DNA from: JAHEEL01 sp034660035
Lineage (GTDB): Bacteria; Actinomycetota; Acidimicrobiia; Spongiisociales; UBA5794
Length of the DNA stretch: 5,407 nucleotides
Reading direction: 5' to 3'
Assembly (NCBI GenBank): GCA_034660035.1
Contig: JAYEIJ010000021.1
Span: 1-5,407, forward strand
Positions 1 to 5,407 of the stretch are shown here, piece by piece. A model generated the notes under the pieces. The model saw nothing but the letters and a program-made list of their open reading frames with translations, searched no databases and had not been told where the DNA came from. Every line of letters begins with the position of its first letter. Positions within the stretch are counted from its first letter, which is position 1. Both the position numbers and the translations under genes were made by a program.

Positions 1-633
1 GGCACGACAGCGCCGGGATCGACCACGACAACGGGTGCCACCGATGGGAGCAACACAGATGACGGCGCGGCGCCCGGGAGCGGTGAGTGCACGGTTGTCG
101 TCACGGGCGACCGCGAGGACACCTGGATGTTCGAAGGTGGAGTGAACAGGGTCGGGATCGCCACTGACTACTGGTTCAGCGACGAAGCCATGCAAGCAGC
201 GGTCGAGGAACTTGGCGGCTCGTACGACGAGTTCGTCGCAAAGGGCGAGCCACTCGTCTCGTTCCTGAGTATCTGGTGTTCTGCGAGTGACGACCCCATG
301 GAACCGGGGCAAGGCGTGGACGTTCGGGCCACGAACGCCACGCGCTCCGCGGATCTGGCGATGGGGCCGGGGAGCTACGCGATTGTCGGAGGCGGCGGGG
401 TGATCGACGAGGGTCCGGCGGGAACGATGGTTGCCGACGTGATGCTGGTCGAGGACGAGATCTACGAGACCATCGTCGACTCGGGATCGCTCGAGATCTC
501 CCGGTGGGATATGGCCGGGATCGAGGGATCGTTCTCGTTCGTTGCGGTGGAGATGTTCGCTGAGGATCCCAAGGAGATCCAAGTGGCCGTCCAGTTCTCT
601 CTTGTCTGCGAGACGCCGGGCTACACCTGCTGA
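1..633 (+). CDS. Thr-rich, probably exported protein of unknown function (5' end missing)
   Basis: The reading frame is open from the first base of the window to a TGA at 631-633, so at least 210 C-terminal residues are visible and the start lies upstream. The first ~28 visible residues are rich in Thr, Ser, Gly, Ala and Asp, like the flexible linker behind the signal peptide or lipobox of exported actinobacterial proteins. A folded acidic domain follows (visible residues 29-210) with four cysteines at 30, 93, 203 and 210. Their even number and placement near both ends of the domain would suit two disulfides outside the cytoplasm. The last residue is a cysteine. I do not recognise the family and see no catalytic motif. 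An internal ATG at 127 is a poor start because the same frame continues upstream with linker and domain sequence. Export is inferred from composition; the signal peptide is not in view. The next gene converges on it from the other strand. Confidence 0.72.
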   Translation, partial: GTTAPGSTTTTGATDGSNTDDGAAPGSGECTVVVTGDREDTWMFEGGVNRVGIATDYWFSDEAMQAAVEELGGSYDEFVAKGEPLVSFLSIWCSASDDPMEPGQGVDVRATNATRSADLAMGPGSYAIVGGGGVIDEGPAGTMVADVMLVEDEIYETIVDSGSLEISRWDMAGIEGSFSFVAVEMFAEDPKEIQVAVQFSLVCETPGYTC

Positions 634-702
634 CCGCACGGAACCATCCCTACGGCCCGAACAGTTCAGAGAGAACGACCATCGGTGCAGAAACCGGGTC
701 GA

Positions 703-1409
703 TCAGAAGGTGAAGGCGACCTGGATCTTGTCGGGTTCGTCGGGATGCACGGTGACCGGGAAGCTCCGCTCTATCGCGGACTCGATTTGAGGGATCACGG
801 CCGGCGGTAGTCCAACTGCCTTGCTCACGGAGTACGAGTCCTGCCCGGCAGGAGAATCTCGTAGTCGATCTGCTCGATCGGGTTCGTTCCTTCGAAACGA
901 CCGGTCGCTGCCGCTGAAACCGCCCTGGCGAGGCCCTGTTTGCCGTCGCTCTCAAGTTTGATCAGGTCGGTTTGTGACCAGCCCTCGGCGACAATGGTTG
1001 GTATTGACCCCGACACCGAACCGACGGCCGTGCCGACAGGATTCGGCACGGGATCGTCGGGAGCGACAACCACGACCTGAGGGTCATCCTGGTCCACCCG
1101 AACCGCGACCACCGACCCCGGCTGGAATTGAGCGAGTTGATAGTGACGGATGGTGGTGTTGATGGTCACCTCATACGGTGGCCGGGTCCGGTCGTCGATC
1201 TGGAGAACGAGACGGAGATAGGGCTGGCCACCGGTAGTGACGGAGGCCCTTGAACTCGCCTCCCCGATACTGAGAACCGTTGCCGCGGCGGGCCGTCCGC
1301 TGAACCGGATCTGCTTGGAACGTCTGCCCCCGCCCATGAAAACCGCGCTGCTACGGGAGAACAAGAAGGCGGCCAACAGAGGCAAGACCACGATCGCGCC
1401 GGCATTCAC
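703..1409 (-). pseudogene. Membrane-anchored protein with two repeated beta-type modules, frameshifted near its C-terminus
   Basis: From a GTG at 1407-1409 the frame runs 194 codons to a TGA at 825-827. Residues 4-18 form one hydrophobic segment (membrane anchor or signal anchor). Module 1 (about 41-115) has an ATVLS opening, PPYEV near 77-81 and PGSVVAVRVDQDDP at 97-110. Module 2 opens at about 160 (ARAVSAAATGRF) but stops soon after LLPG. Reading one base differently at the GGG (844-846 on the + strand) continues it for 46 codons to a TGA at 703-705, giving DSYSVSKAV, then FPVTVHPDEPDKIQVAF. This mirrors PPYEV and VAVRVDQDDP of module 1, so the tail is real coding sequence. The repaired protein is about 235 residues. 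One missing G in CCGGGGCAG is the simplest cause, either a mutation or a base-calling error. The module resembles short DUF3592-like domains of actinobacterial membrane proteins, from memory. No Shine-Dalgarno sequence is clear, and no ATG, GTG or TTG lies upstream before the frame's stop. Function unknown. Confidence 0.72.
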
Positions 1410-1460
1410 GGCGAGCGACCGCCGTCGGGATTCGTGGCGATTCGGAAGTAGGGTGTCACC

Positions 1461-2387
1461 ATGAGCAGAGACGAACTCGACGGAGGCTCAGGGGTGGGGT
1501 CGAACGTCTTCGAGAACGCCGGGTCGCTGGCGACTGCGCCGTGGCTGGCTGATCGACTAGGGGACCCGGCCGTCAAGATCGTCGATGCACGGTACATCAT
1601 CGAAGTCGACGATCAGGGGCGATTCCATGAGGTTCCGGGGCGCGATTCCTTCCTGGAATCCCACATCCCGGGGGCAGTGTTCCTCGCCCTCGACGATCTC
1701 GAAGATCCCGCTTGCCCCGTTCACATCGTGGGGGCCGACGCCTTCGGCGTCATCATGTCCAGGCTCGGAATCGACAGCGATGACGAGGTGGTTGTCTACG
1801 ACACAGACGGCGGCATCTGGTCGGCTCGCCTGTGGTGGGCGTTGCGTCTCTATGGTCACAGCAAGGTGAGGCTTCTCGACGGTGGCTTCAAGAACTGGAC
1901 GCGGGAGGGTCTGCCCGTCGTGGCGGGGGAGAGCCCTATCGAGCAAGCTCGCTTCGTTGCTTGGCCTCGGCCGGATCTCCGGGTCGAGATCGACGAGGTC
2001 GTCTCCGCCATGTCCGAACCGGACACCGTGATCGTCGATGGGCTTACAGAGCCGTTCCACACGGGGAGCGTCCGTCTTTTCCCGCATCTGCGAGCGGGAC
2101 ACATTCCGGGTGCCGTCAGCATTCCGGCGCCGGACAACCTCGACCCCGAAACCGACAAGCTCCTGTCCGTCGCCGAGTTGGCCGAGCAGTGGACGCCCGT
2201 AGTGGAGGACGCCGGTCGGATCATCACCTACTGCGGTGCCGGCATGTACGGGGCGTTCGACCTGTTCGTGCTGCACCTCCTTGGATACAACGCCGCTCTC
2301 TACGACGGATCGTGGGAGGAGTGGGCGGCAGCGGAGGATTCCCCGATCGCAACGACACCCTCCGCGTTCGAAGACGAAAGTCTGTAG
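1461..2387 (+). CDS. Two-domain rhodanese-type sulfurtransferase (3-mercaptopyruvate/thiosulfate class, SseA-like)
   Basis: Enzymes of this family move a sulfane sulfur from thiosulfate or 3-mercaptopyruvate, through a cysteine persulfide, to cyanide or a thiol, in the cytoplasm. At 308 residues it has the normal length for tandem rhodanese domains. Domain 1 (about 22-160) carries VDAR at 41-44, HIPGA at 68-72 and YDTDGG at 113-118, where Asp114 sits in place of the cysteine, as expected of the inactive domain. Domain 2 (about 173-298) carries GHIPGAVSIP from 213 and the loop YCGAGMYG with the predicted catalytic Cys258. Gly after Cys is more like mercaptopyruvate enzymes (CGSG) than thiosulfate enzymes (CR or CK). 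Oddly, the domain 2 motif that normally reads D-x-R is VDGL at 192-195, so the usual substrate-binding Arg is absent. The ATG at 1461 has only a weak GGAAG/GTAGGG upstream; a GTG at 1494 behind GGAGG is an alternative start. It is divergent from the gene at 703-1409, with a 51-base gap. Confidence 0.92.
   Translation: MSRDELDGGSGVGSNVFENAGSLATAPWLADRLGDPAVKIVDARYIIEVDDQGRFHEVPGRDSFLESHIPGAVFLALDDLEDPACPVHIVGADAFGVIMSRLGIDSDDEVVVYDTDGGIWSARLWWALRLYGHSKVRLLDGGFKNWTREGLPVVAGESPIEQARFVAWPRPDLRVEIDEVVSAMSEPDTVIVDGLTEPFHTGSVRLFPHLRAGHIPGAVSIPAPDNLDPETDKLLSVAELAEQWTPVVEDAGRIITYCGAGMYGAFDLFVLHLLGYNAALYDGSWEEWAAAEDSPIATTPSAFEDESL
1482..1486 (+). promoter_or_regulatory. Possible ribosome binding site for an alternative GTG start of the sulfurtransferase
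   Basis: GGAGG ends 7 bases before an in-frame GTG at 1494-1496. The protein would then lose its first 11 residues, which lie before the first rhodanese domain (about residue 22), so homology does not choose between the starts. The ATG at 1461 has weaker purine-rich sequence before it. This could also be chance within a GC-rich coding region. Confidence 0.35.
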
Positions 2388-2406
2388 GTTCCGCAGATCG
2401 CCGGTT

Positions 2407-2528
2407 GCCTGCTCCATTCCGCGGGCTGTGGGCGCCATATAGGACGCTGTGAACCCTGGGTATGCGGCCTGCTCCATTCCGCGGGCTGTGGGCGCCATAT
2501 AGGACGCTGTGAACCCTGGGTATGCGGC
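2407..2528. repeat. Exact tandem duplication of a 60-base unit with small hairpins
   Basis: Bases 2407-2466 are repeated without a mismatch at 2467-2526, and identity runs two bases further to 2528. The tract starts 19 bases after the sulfurtransferase stop and ends 1 base before the SIMPL gene stop on the other strand, so it nearly fills the gap between two convergent genes. Each unit can form a hairpin GCCTGC / GCGGGC (2407-2412 with 2421-2426, one G-U pair, loop TCCATTCC) and a smaller one, GCGCC around an ATATA loop (2432-2447, one bulged A). In copy 2 the first stem can lengthen to 8 pairs (2465-2472 with 2481-2488). A role as a two-way terminator or structured 3' element is possible, but no T-run follows. 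A third copy was not seen elsewhere in the window. An assembly or file artefact cannot be excluded. Confidence 0.95.
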
Positions 2529-2529
2529 G

Positions 2530-3261
2530 CTAGTTGGTGTCGAAGCGGACCTGGAGCGTGACGGCTACCTGCTGCTGACCCGCCTCGATGGGGGTCTCGA
2601 CCGATCCAACGGCCGCTTCGTCGAAGGCTGCCCGGTAGAGGGGCTGCGGAGGGGTGCCTGTGACCGATTCGCTGATCATCACGGCCTTACCCAGCGTGAG
2701 TCCTGCGAGGTCGGCGAGCTGTTGGGCTTTCGATCGGGCATCCTCCCATGCCGTGTCTCGAGCGGCGGAGAGGAGTTCTTCGTCATCCTCGATCGAGAAC
2801 GAGACACCGGAGACCTGGATCTCGTCGCCAACGCCACTCACGGCGGCATCGATCACGGAACCGGCAGCGTCGATATCACGGATCTTCGCTGTGACGGTGT
2901 TCCCGACGCGGTACCCGACGAGCTTTCGCTGCTCCTGGGAGTAGTCGTACTCGGGGTGGATCGAGTAGTTGGCCGTCTGGATGTCGTCCCCGGCAACACC
3001 GGACGAGCCGAGGGTTGAGATGAGTTGGTCGGCGAGGGTCGCTGCGTCCGTAACGGCCTGTTTCACGGTTGGGCGGAGCACCGAAACGCCGAAGGACATC
3101 TGCAGCGTGTCTGGTGTTCCGAGGACCTCACCACGCCCGGATACGGCGATCCCGCTCGCCGACGTGCCCTCGGCTCCCGTGTTCTCAACTGTCACGCTCG
3201 GCGTGCATGCTGCGACCAGAATCGCTGCGCCGGCGAGAAGTCCAATTGCGAGTCGTCTCAC
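2530..3261 (-). CDS. SIMPL domain (DUF541) lipoprotein
   Basis: From the GTG at 3259-3261 the product is 243 residues. It begins with an MRR basic end, a hydrophobic stretch and a lipobox VAAC with Cys19, so it should be a lipoprotein anchored on the outer face of the membrane. A short Thr/Ser/Gly linker is followed by a full SIMPL domain (about 37-241). The domain shows the typical opening IAVSGRGEVLGTPDTLQMSFGV (split here: IAVSGRGEVLG, then TPDTLQMSFGV), the central YSIHPEYDY and VGYRVGNTVTAKIRDID, the helix with AWEDARSKAQQLADLAGLTLGK, quoted in parts as AWEDARSKAQ and QLADLAGLTLGK, and a final strand QVAVTLQVRF. Family members form oligomeric or channel-like assemblies or sit in the periplasm; their exact role is mostly unknown, with links to signalling and stress. 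An upstream ATG at 3327 would add 22 residues before the signal peptide and is rejected because of the ribosome site at 3267-3271. The gene is divergent from the DUF2202 gene and shares its intergenic region. Confidence 0.93.
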   Translation of the reverse strand: MRRLAIGLLAGAAILVAACTPSVTVENTGAEGTSASGIAVSGRGEVLGTPDTLQMSFGVSVLRPTVKQAVTDAATLADQLISTLGSSGVAGDDIQTANYSIHPEYDYSQEQRKLVGYRVGNTVTAKIRDIDAAGSVIDAAVSGVGDEIQVSGVSFSIEDDEELLSAARDTAWEDARSKAQQLADLAGLTLGKAVMISESVTGTPPQPLYRAAFDEAAVGSVETPIEAGQQQVAVTLQVRFDTN

Positions 3262-3266
3262 GGTCA

Positions 3267-3271
3267 CCTCC
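3267..3271 (-). promoter_or_regulatory. Ribosome binding site that fixes the SIMPL gene start
   Basis: On the minus strand GGAGG ends 5 bases before the GTG at 3259-3261. That start puts a basic MRR directly before the hydrophobic segment and lipobox, giving a textbook lipoprotein signal of 18 residues. The longer frame from 3327 would put about 22 polar residues ahead of the signal. Confidence 0.75.
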
Positions 3272-3353
3272 GTTGAAGCATCACCAATGAGACGATCGTA
3301 CGCCGATGAACGGTTCCCGACCGTCATTGAGGGCCCACCCCCGGGTTCCTGGA

Positions 3354-3391
3354 TTCATGAAACCTTCATCATCCGCGAACCCAACCTTCAT
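3354..3391 (+). promoter_or_regulatory. Helically phased TTCAT boxes before the DUF2202 gene
   Basis: TTCAT occurs at 3354-3358, 3365-3369 and 3387-3391, so the spacings are 11 and 22 bases, about one and two helical turns. The last two belong to a 9-base direct repeat AACCTTCAT (3361-3369 and 3383-3391). The first is inside the 8-base palindrome TTCATGAA (3354-3361). Direct repeats with 11-base spacing are the usual target of OmpR/PhoB-type response regulators, including actinobacterial PhoP, but this core differs from the consensus forms I know. A weak -10-like CATATT (3389-3394) lies 44 bases before the ATG at 3439, with no good -35, as would suit an activator-dependent promoter. The site lies in the 177-base gap between two divergent genes, so either or both could respond. 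Binding is inference. Confidence 0.35.
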
Positions 3392-3438
3392 ATTGATCCG
3401 CTTCACTAACGCTACGAATCACGACAAGGAGACATCCA

Positions 3439-4335
3439 ATGAGAGTCAAGGCCCGTTCATCCCAAGGGCTCCTCCTCGGAGCAGTGGCCCTGGTGGCGGT
3501 GATCAGCTTCGCTGCGGTTGCAGTCGGCGCCACAACCGACACCGAGACCGACAGCGACGCCATCGCGGCGTCGAGCGAATCGACCGTCAATGCAGTGCAG
3601 GCATCCACGTCGACACTCACCGAGGTGGAAATCGAAGGCATCATGTTCATGCGCGAGGAGGAGAAGCTTGCCTACGACGTGTACATGACGTTCGCCGATC
3701 TCTACGCTCAGCCGATCTTCTCGAACATCGCATCCGCCGAGATGACCCACATGACGGCGGTCCTCGGACTCATCGAGGCCTACGGGTTGAACGACCCGGT
3801 GGACGACAGTCCGGTCGGGGACTTCGTCAACGAGGACCTGCAGGAACTGTACGACGATCTGGTCGAAGCCGGCTCGGTAGATCTCGCATCGGCGTTCGAG
3901 GTCGGTGCGATCATTGAAGAAGTCGACATCCTCGATCTCGAAAGATTCCTTGCCGGCACGACCAATGCCGACATCACCCGGGTCTACGACAATCTGCTGC
4001 GGGGATCCGAGAACCATCTTCGGGCGTTCGTGTCGCAGCTCGAATCCGCAGGCATCGACCGTGATCCCACCCACATGGACGTACCTGCGTATGAGGCGAT
4101 TCTCGCTTCCGGGATGGAACGCGGCGGGTCGTCCGAGTCGAGTCACGACGCCGCCAGACACGGGGACGGAGAGTGCGACGAGAGCGGAGAGGGTATGCAC
4201 GACCAGGACCGGGGCCAGCATGGTCAGGACCAGAACGGCCAAGGTCAGCGGGGCCAGGGCCACGGTGGCCAAGGTCAGGGCGGCCAAGGCGGTCAGGGTC
4301 AGCACGGAAAGGGCCAACACGGACAGAGCGGCTAG
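3439..4335 (+). CDS. Exported DUF2202 ferritin-like protein with Gly/Gln/His-rich tail
   Basis: The 298-residue product starts at an ATG with AAGGAGA 6 bases upstream. A signal peptide is clear: basic MRVKARSS, hydrophobic 11-30, likely cleavage after Ala31 in AVGA. A Thr/Ser/Asp linker (32-60) leads to a DUF2202 domain (about 62-224) with the family motifs MREEEKLAYDVY (71-82), SAEMTHM (99-105), EVGAIIEEVDILDL (154-167) and GSENHLRAF (189-197). DUF2202 belongs to the ferritin-like four-helix group. Glu74, Glu101, His104, Glu160 or Glu161 and His193 are placed to bind a metal pair, though which residues bind is inference. Its reaction is not established; iron binding or peroxide and redox protection are guesses. 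Residues 225-253 are polar, and 254-298 are almost only Gly, Gln, His, Arg and Asp. Seven His lie between 236 and 294. The gene is divergent from the SIMPL lipoprotein and converges on the transporter. Confidence 0.92.
   Translation: MRVKARSSQGLLLGAVALVAVISFAAVAVGATTDTETDSDAIAASSESTVNAVQASTSTLTEVEIEGIMFMREEEKLAYDVYMTFADLYAQPIFSNIASAEMTHMTAVLGLIEAYGLNDPVDDSPVGDFVNEDLQELYDDLVEAGSVDLASAFEVGAIIEEVDILDLERFLAGTTNADITRVYDNLLRGSENHLRAFVSQLESAGIDRDPTHMDVPAYEAILASGMERGGSSESSHDAARHGDGECDESGEGMHDQDRGQHGQDQNGQGQRGQGHGGQGQGGQGGQGQHGKGQHGQSG
4198..4332 (+). repeat. Low-complexity coding repeat for the Gly/Gln/His tail of the DUF2202 protein
   Basis: About 45 codons are built from variants of GGC-CAA/CAG, GGT-CAG and CAC/CAT-GG. 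The 12-mer GGCCAAGGTCAG occurs at 4237-4248 and again at 4267-4278, exactly 30 bases later, and a shorter version begins at 4282. The protein reads as GQ, GQG, GQH and GGQ blocks. Such tracts change length easily by replication slippage. The sequence ends cleanly in frame at the TAG at 4333-4335. Likely roles are a flexible hydrophilic extension, weak metal binding by His, or wall/matrix contact; none can be chosen from sequence. Confidence 0.85.
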
Positions 4336-4400
4336 GACCTGAACAATGCGTGTCGCCCATCTCAACGACCGGGCATCACCACGCGCTGTGGCTTCGGCTC

Positions 4401-4425
4401 CGCCATTCCGACACAAGGAGTGGCG
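4401..4425. terminator. Hairpin between convergent genes, possible terminator
   Basis: CGCCATTCC (4401-4409) pairs with GGAGTGGCG (4417-4425) across a 7-base loop: nine pairs, one of them U-G when read on the + strand. It lies 66 bases past the DUF2202 stop and about 116 bases past the transporter stop on the other strand, in the 206-base gap 4336-4541. No run of T follows on either strand, so it is not a classic intrinsic terminator. A second GC-only dyad, GGCGC/GCGCC (4445-4449 with 4456-4460), lies just downstream. I see no gene in the gap. Confidence 0.28.
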
Positions 4426-4541
4426 AAACCTCATCCTTGCGCCTGGCGCGCCCGGGCGCCGATCTGGGCAACGGCATTGCTCAACACGCTCCTAGCCACG
4501 ACAGATCCGAAATCACGACCGGGAACACCGCGTCCGGGTGA

Positions 4542-5369
4542 TCAGAAGGCGAGTGCGACGATGGCTCCCATCGCCAGCACGATGCCTGCTGTCTGCCCCG
4601 GGCGCGGTCGTTCATGGAGGACGATGACGGCCGTGATGGCCGTGAACGCCGGGTAGAGCGACGAGAGAACGGTGCTGATTCCGAGCGGCCCCCGCTGGAG
4701 AGCGAGGGCAATCGAGACATTCGCCGCCATGTCAAGATTCCCCAGTGCTGCAAGCATGCCCAGGCCGCGGCCTCCGGGTGGCGCGGCGACCTTCTTGAAC
4801 CCCGCGATGGCGAATGCGATGGGGATCGTCGTGGCGCGAGCGCCGACGAGCGGCCACAGGCCGGATACCTCCGACGTTTGAGCCAGTGCGATGAAGAAGA
4901 CACCGAATGCGGCACCGGCCAGCACGGCGCGTGCGACGATCCGGATATCGGCCCCTCGACTTGCAGGGTCGCTGCCGATAAGGAGGACCGCTCCGAGGGC
5001 GAGACCGATGCCGATCCAATGTCGCGTGGATAGTTCGGCGCCCCGGCTGAGATCGACGACTACCGGGATCACAGCGGTGGTCGCTCCGGCGATGGGAGCA
5101 ACGATCGTCATCGAACCCGACGCAAGAGTCGAGTAGAGCAACACCAGGCCGACAAGTCCGACGGCTCCGGCCAGCGCTCCCCACAGAATGTCTGATGTCG
5201 TTACGAGGTCCGCAGGAACGACGAGGAGTCCGATAGCCAGAACCCCGAGCCCCAGGGTCTGCGACCAGGCCGTCACGGTCCATACGGAAGCTCGGCGAGT
5301 GGAGATACCGCCGAGGAAGTCGCCGAGTCCGTAGAAGACGGCGGAAGAGAGGGCGAGGATCTGGCTCAT
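4542..5369 (-). CDS. EamA/DMT-family ten-helix membrane transporter
   Basis: The 275-residue product is almost wholly hydrophobic, with about ten membrane helices: roughly 2-22, 29-51, 61-83, 87-107, 118-132, 144-165, 171-191, 202-225, 229-251 and 258-275. It is an internal repeat of two five-helix EamA halves, as in drug/metabolite-transporter proteins. Landmarks are GDFLGG in helix 1 (16-21), LLYSTLASG before helix 4 (77-85) and the strongly conserved second-half pattern LSSLYPAFTAITAVIVLHE (235-253) with Glu253, then GQTAGIVLAMGAIVAL. The family exports or exchanges amino acids, metabolites or drugs; the substrate cannot be read from sequence. There is a short basic stretch (FKKVAAPPGGRG, 191-202) between helices 7 and 8. 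The ATG at 5367-5369 starts directly at helix 1 but has no clear ribosome site, so the transcript may be leaderless or nearly so. The 38 bases beyond it (5370-5407) show nothing recognisable. Confidence 0.93.
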   Translation of the reverse strand: MSQILALSSAVFYGLGDFLGGISTRRASVWTVTAWSQTLGLGVLAIGLLVVPADLVTTSDILWGALAGAVGLVGLVLLYSTLASGSMTIVAPIAGATTAVIPVVVDLSRGAELSTRHWIGIGLALGAVLLIGSDPASRGADIRIVARAVLAGAAFGVFFIALAQTSEVSGLWPLVGARATTIPIAFAIAGFKKVAAPPGGRGLGMLAALGNLDMAANVSIALALQRGPLGISTVLSSLYPAFTAITAVIVLHERPRPGQTAGIVLAMGAIVALAF

Positions 5370-5407
5370 GGAGCGTCGAAGCGTACCGGTCGGTTTCCCA
5401 CCGCTAG

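Noticed and set aside
661..702. Short inverted repeats (GTTC/GAAC and CGACC/GGTCG) as a terminator between the first two genes
   Set aside because: Stems are only 4-5 pairs with long or competing loops and no T-run; this is expected by chance.
838..850. Programmed -1 ribosomal frameshifting in the two-module gene
   Set aside because: The site does not fit the X-XXY-YYZ slippery pattern and I see no convincing downstream structure; a lost G is simpler.
2435..2443. CCATATAGG in the 60-base unit, resembling a CArG box or an operator
   Set aside because: CArG boxes are eukaryotic, and the near-palindrome is short and better explained as the loop of a small hairpin.
1832..2452. A 206-codon plus-strand frame overlapping the sulfurtransferase
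   Set aside because: It is an out-of-frame shadow with Arg/Ser/Gly-rich composition and no domain.
1557..2498. A 313-codon minus-strand open frame starting in the tandem repeat
   Set aside because: It is antisense to the complete sulfurtransferase gene. Its apparent N-terminal protein repeat is only the 60-base DNA duplication translated (60 is a multiple of 3).
2407..2528. A degenerate CRISPR array or insertion-sequence ends
   Set aside because: The two copies abut with no spacer between them, and there is no transposase, terminal inverted repeat or target duplication.
3262..3327. A 22-residue N-terminal extension of the SIMPL protein from the ATG at 3327
   Set aside because: The GGAGG site 5 bases before the GTG at 3261 and the lipoprotein signal that begins there favour the shorter form.
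3457..4434. A 325-codon minus-strand open frame, the longest in the window
   Set aside because: It is antisense to the DUF2202 gene, whose signal peptide and family motifs are unmistakable. It results from high GC at third positions; its protein has no domain and its repetitive Leu/Ala part is the complement of the Gly/Gln tail.

Overview
This 5.4 kb window comes from a high-GC bacterial chromosome. The GTG starts, the strong GGAGG ribosome site before a lipoprotein, the Thr/Ser/Gly-rich exported linkers and the types of protein all fit an uncultured actinobacterium-like lineage. No rRNA, tRNA or other taxonomic marker is present, so this placement is inference.

Six genes lie in strictly alternating orientation (+ - + - + -), so each is probably its own transcription unit. 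In order: (1) the 3' end of a gene for a Thr-rich, probably exported protein of unknown function (1-633, +); (2) a membrane-anchored protein with two related beta-type modules, whose second module is broken by a one-base frameshift near 844-848 (703-1409, -); (3) a two-domain rhodanese-type sulfurtransferase of the mercaptopyruvate/thiosulfate class (1461-2387, +); (4) a SIMPL-domain (DUF541) lipoprotein whose true start is most likely an internal GTG (2530-3261, -); (5) an exported DUF2202 ferritin-like protein with a Gly/Gln/His-rich tail (3439-4335, +); (6) a ten-helix EamA/DMT-family transporter (4542-5369, -).

Two noncoding stretches stand out. The gap between the convergent sulfurtransferase and SIMPL genes is almost filled by an exact tandem duplication of a 60-base unit (2407-2528) containing short hairpins. 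The gap between the divergent SIMPL and DUF2202 genes carries three TTCAT boxes spaced 11 and 22 bases apart, compatible with a regulator that binds one face of the helix.

There is no phage, insertion sequence, CRISPR array, toxin-antitoxin pair or recognisable defence cluster. Three or four products act at or outside the membrane (genes 1, 2, 4, 5) and one is a transporter, so the region looks like ordinary chromosome with a cell-envelope flavour. The observations most worth following are the frameshifted two-module protein, the tandem duplication, and the phased boxes before the DUF2202 gene.
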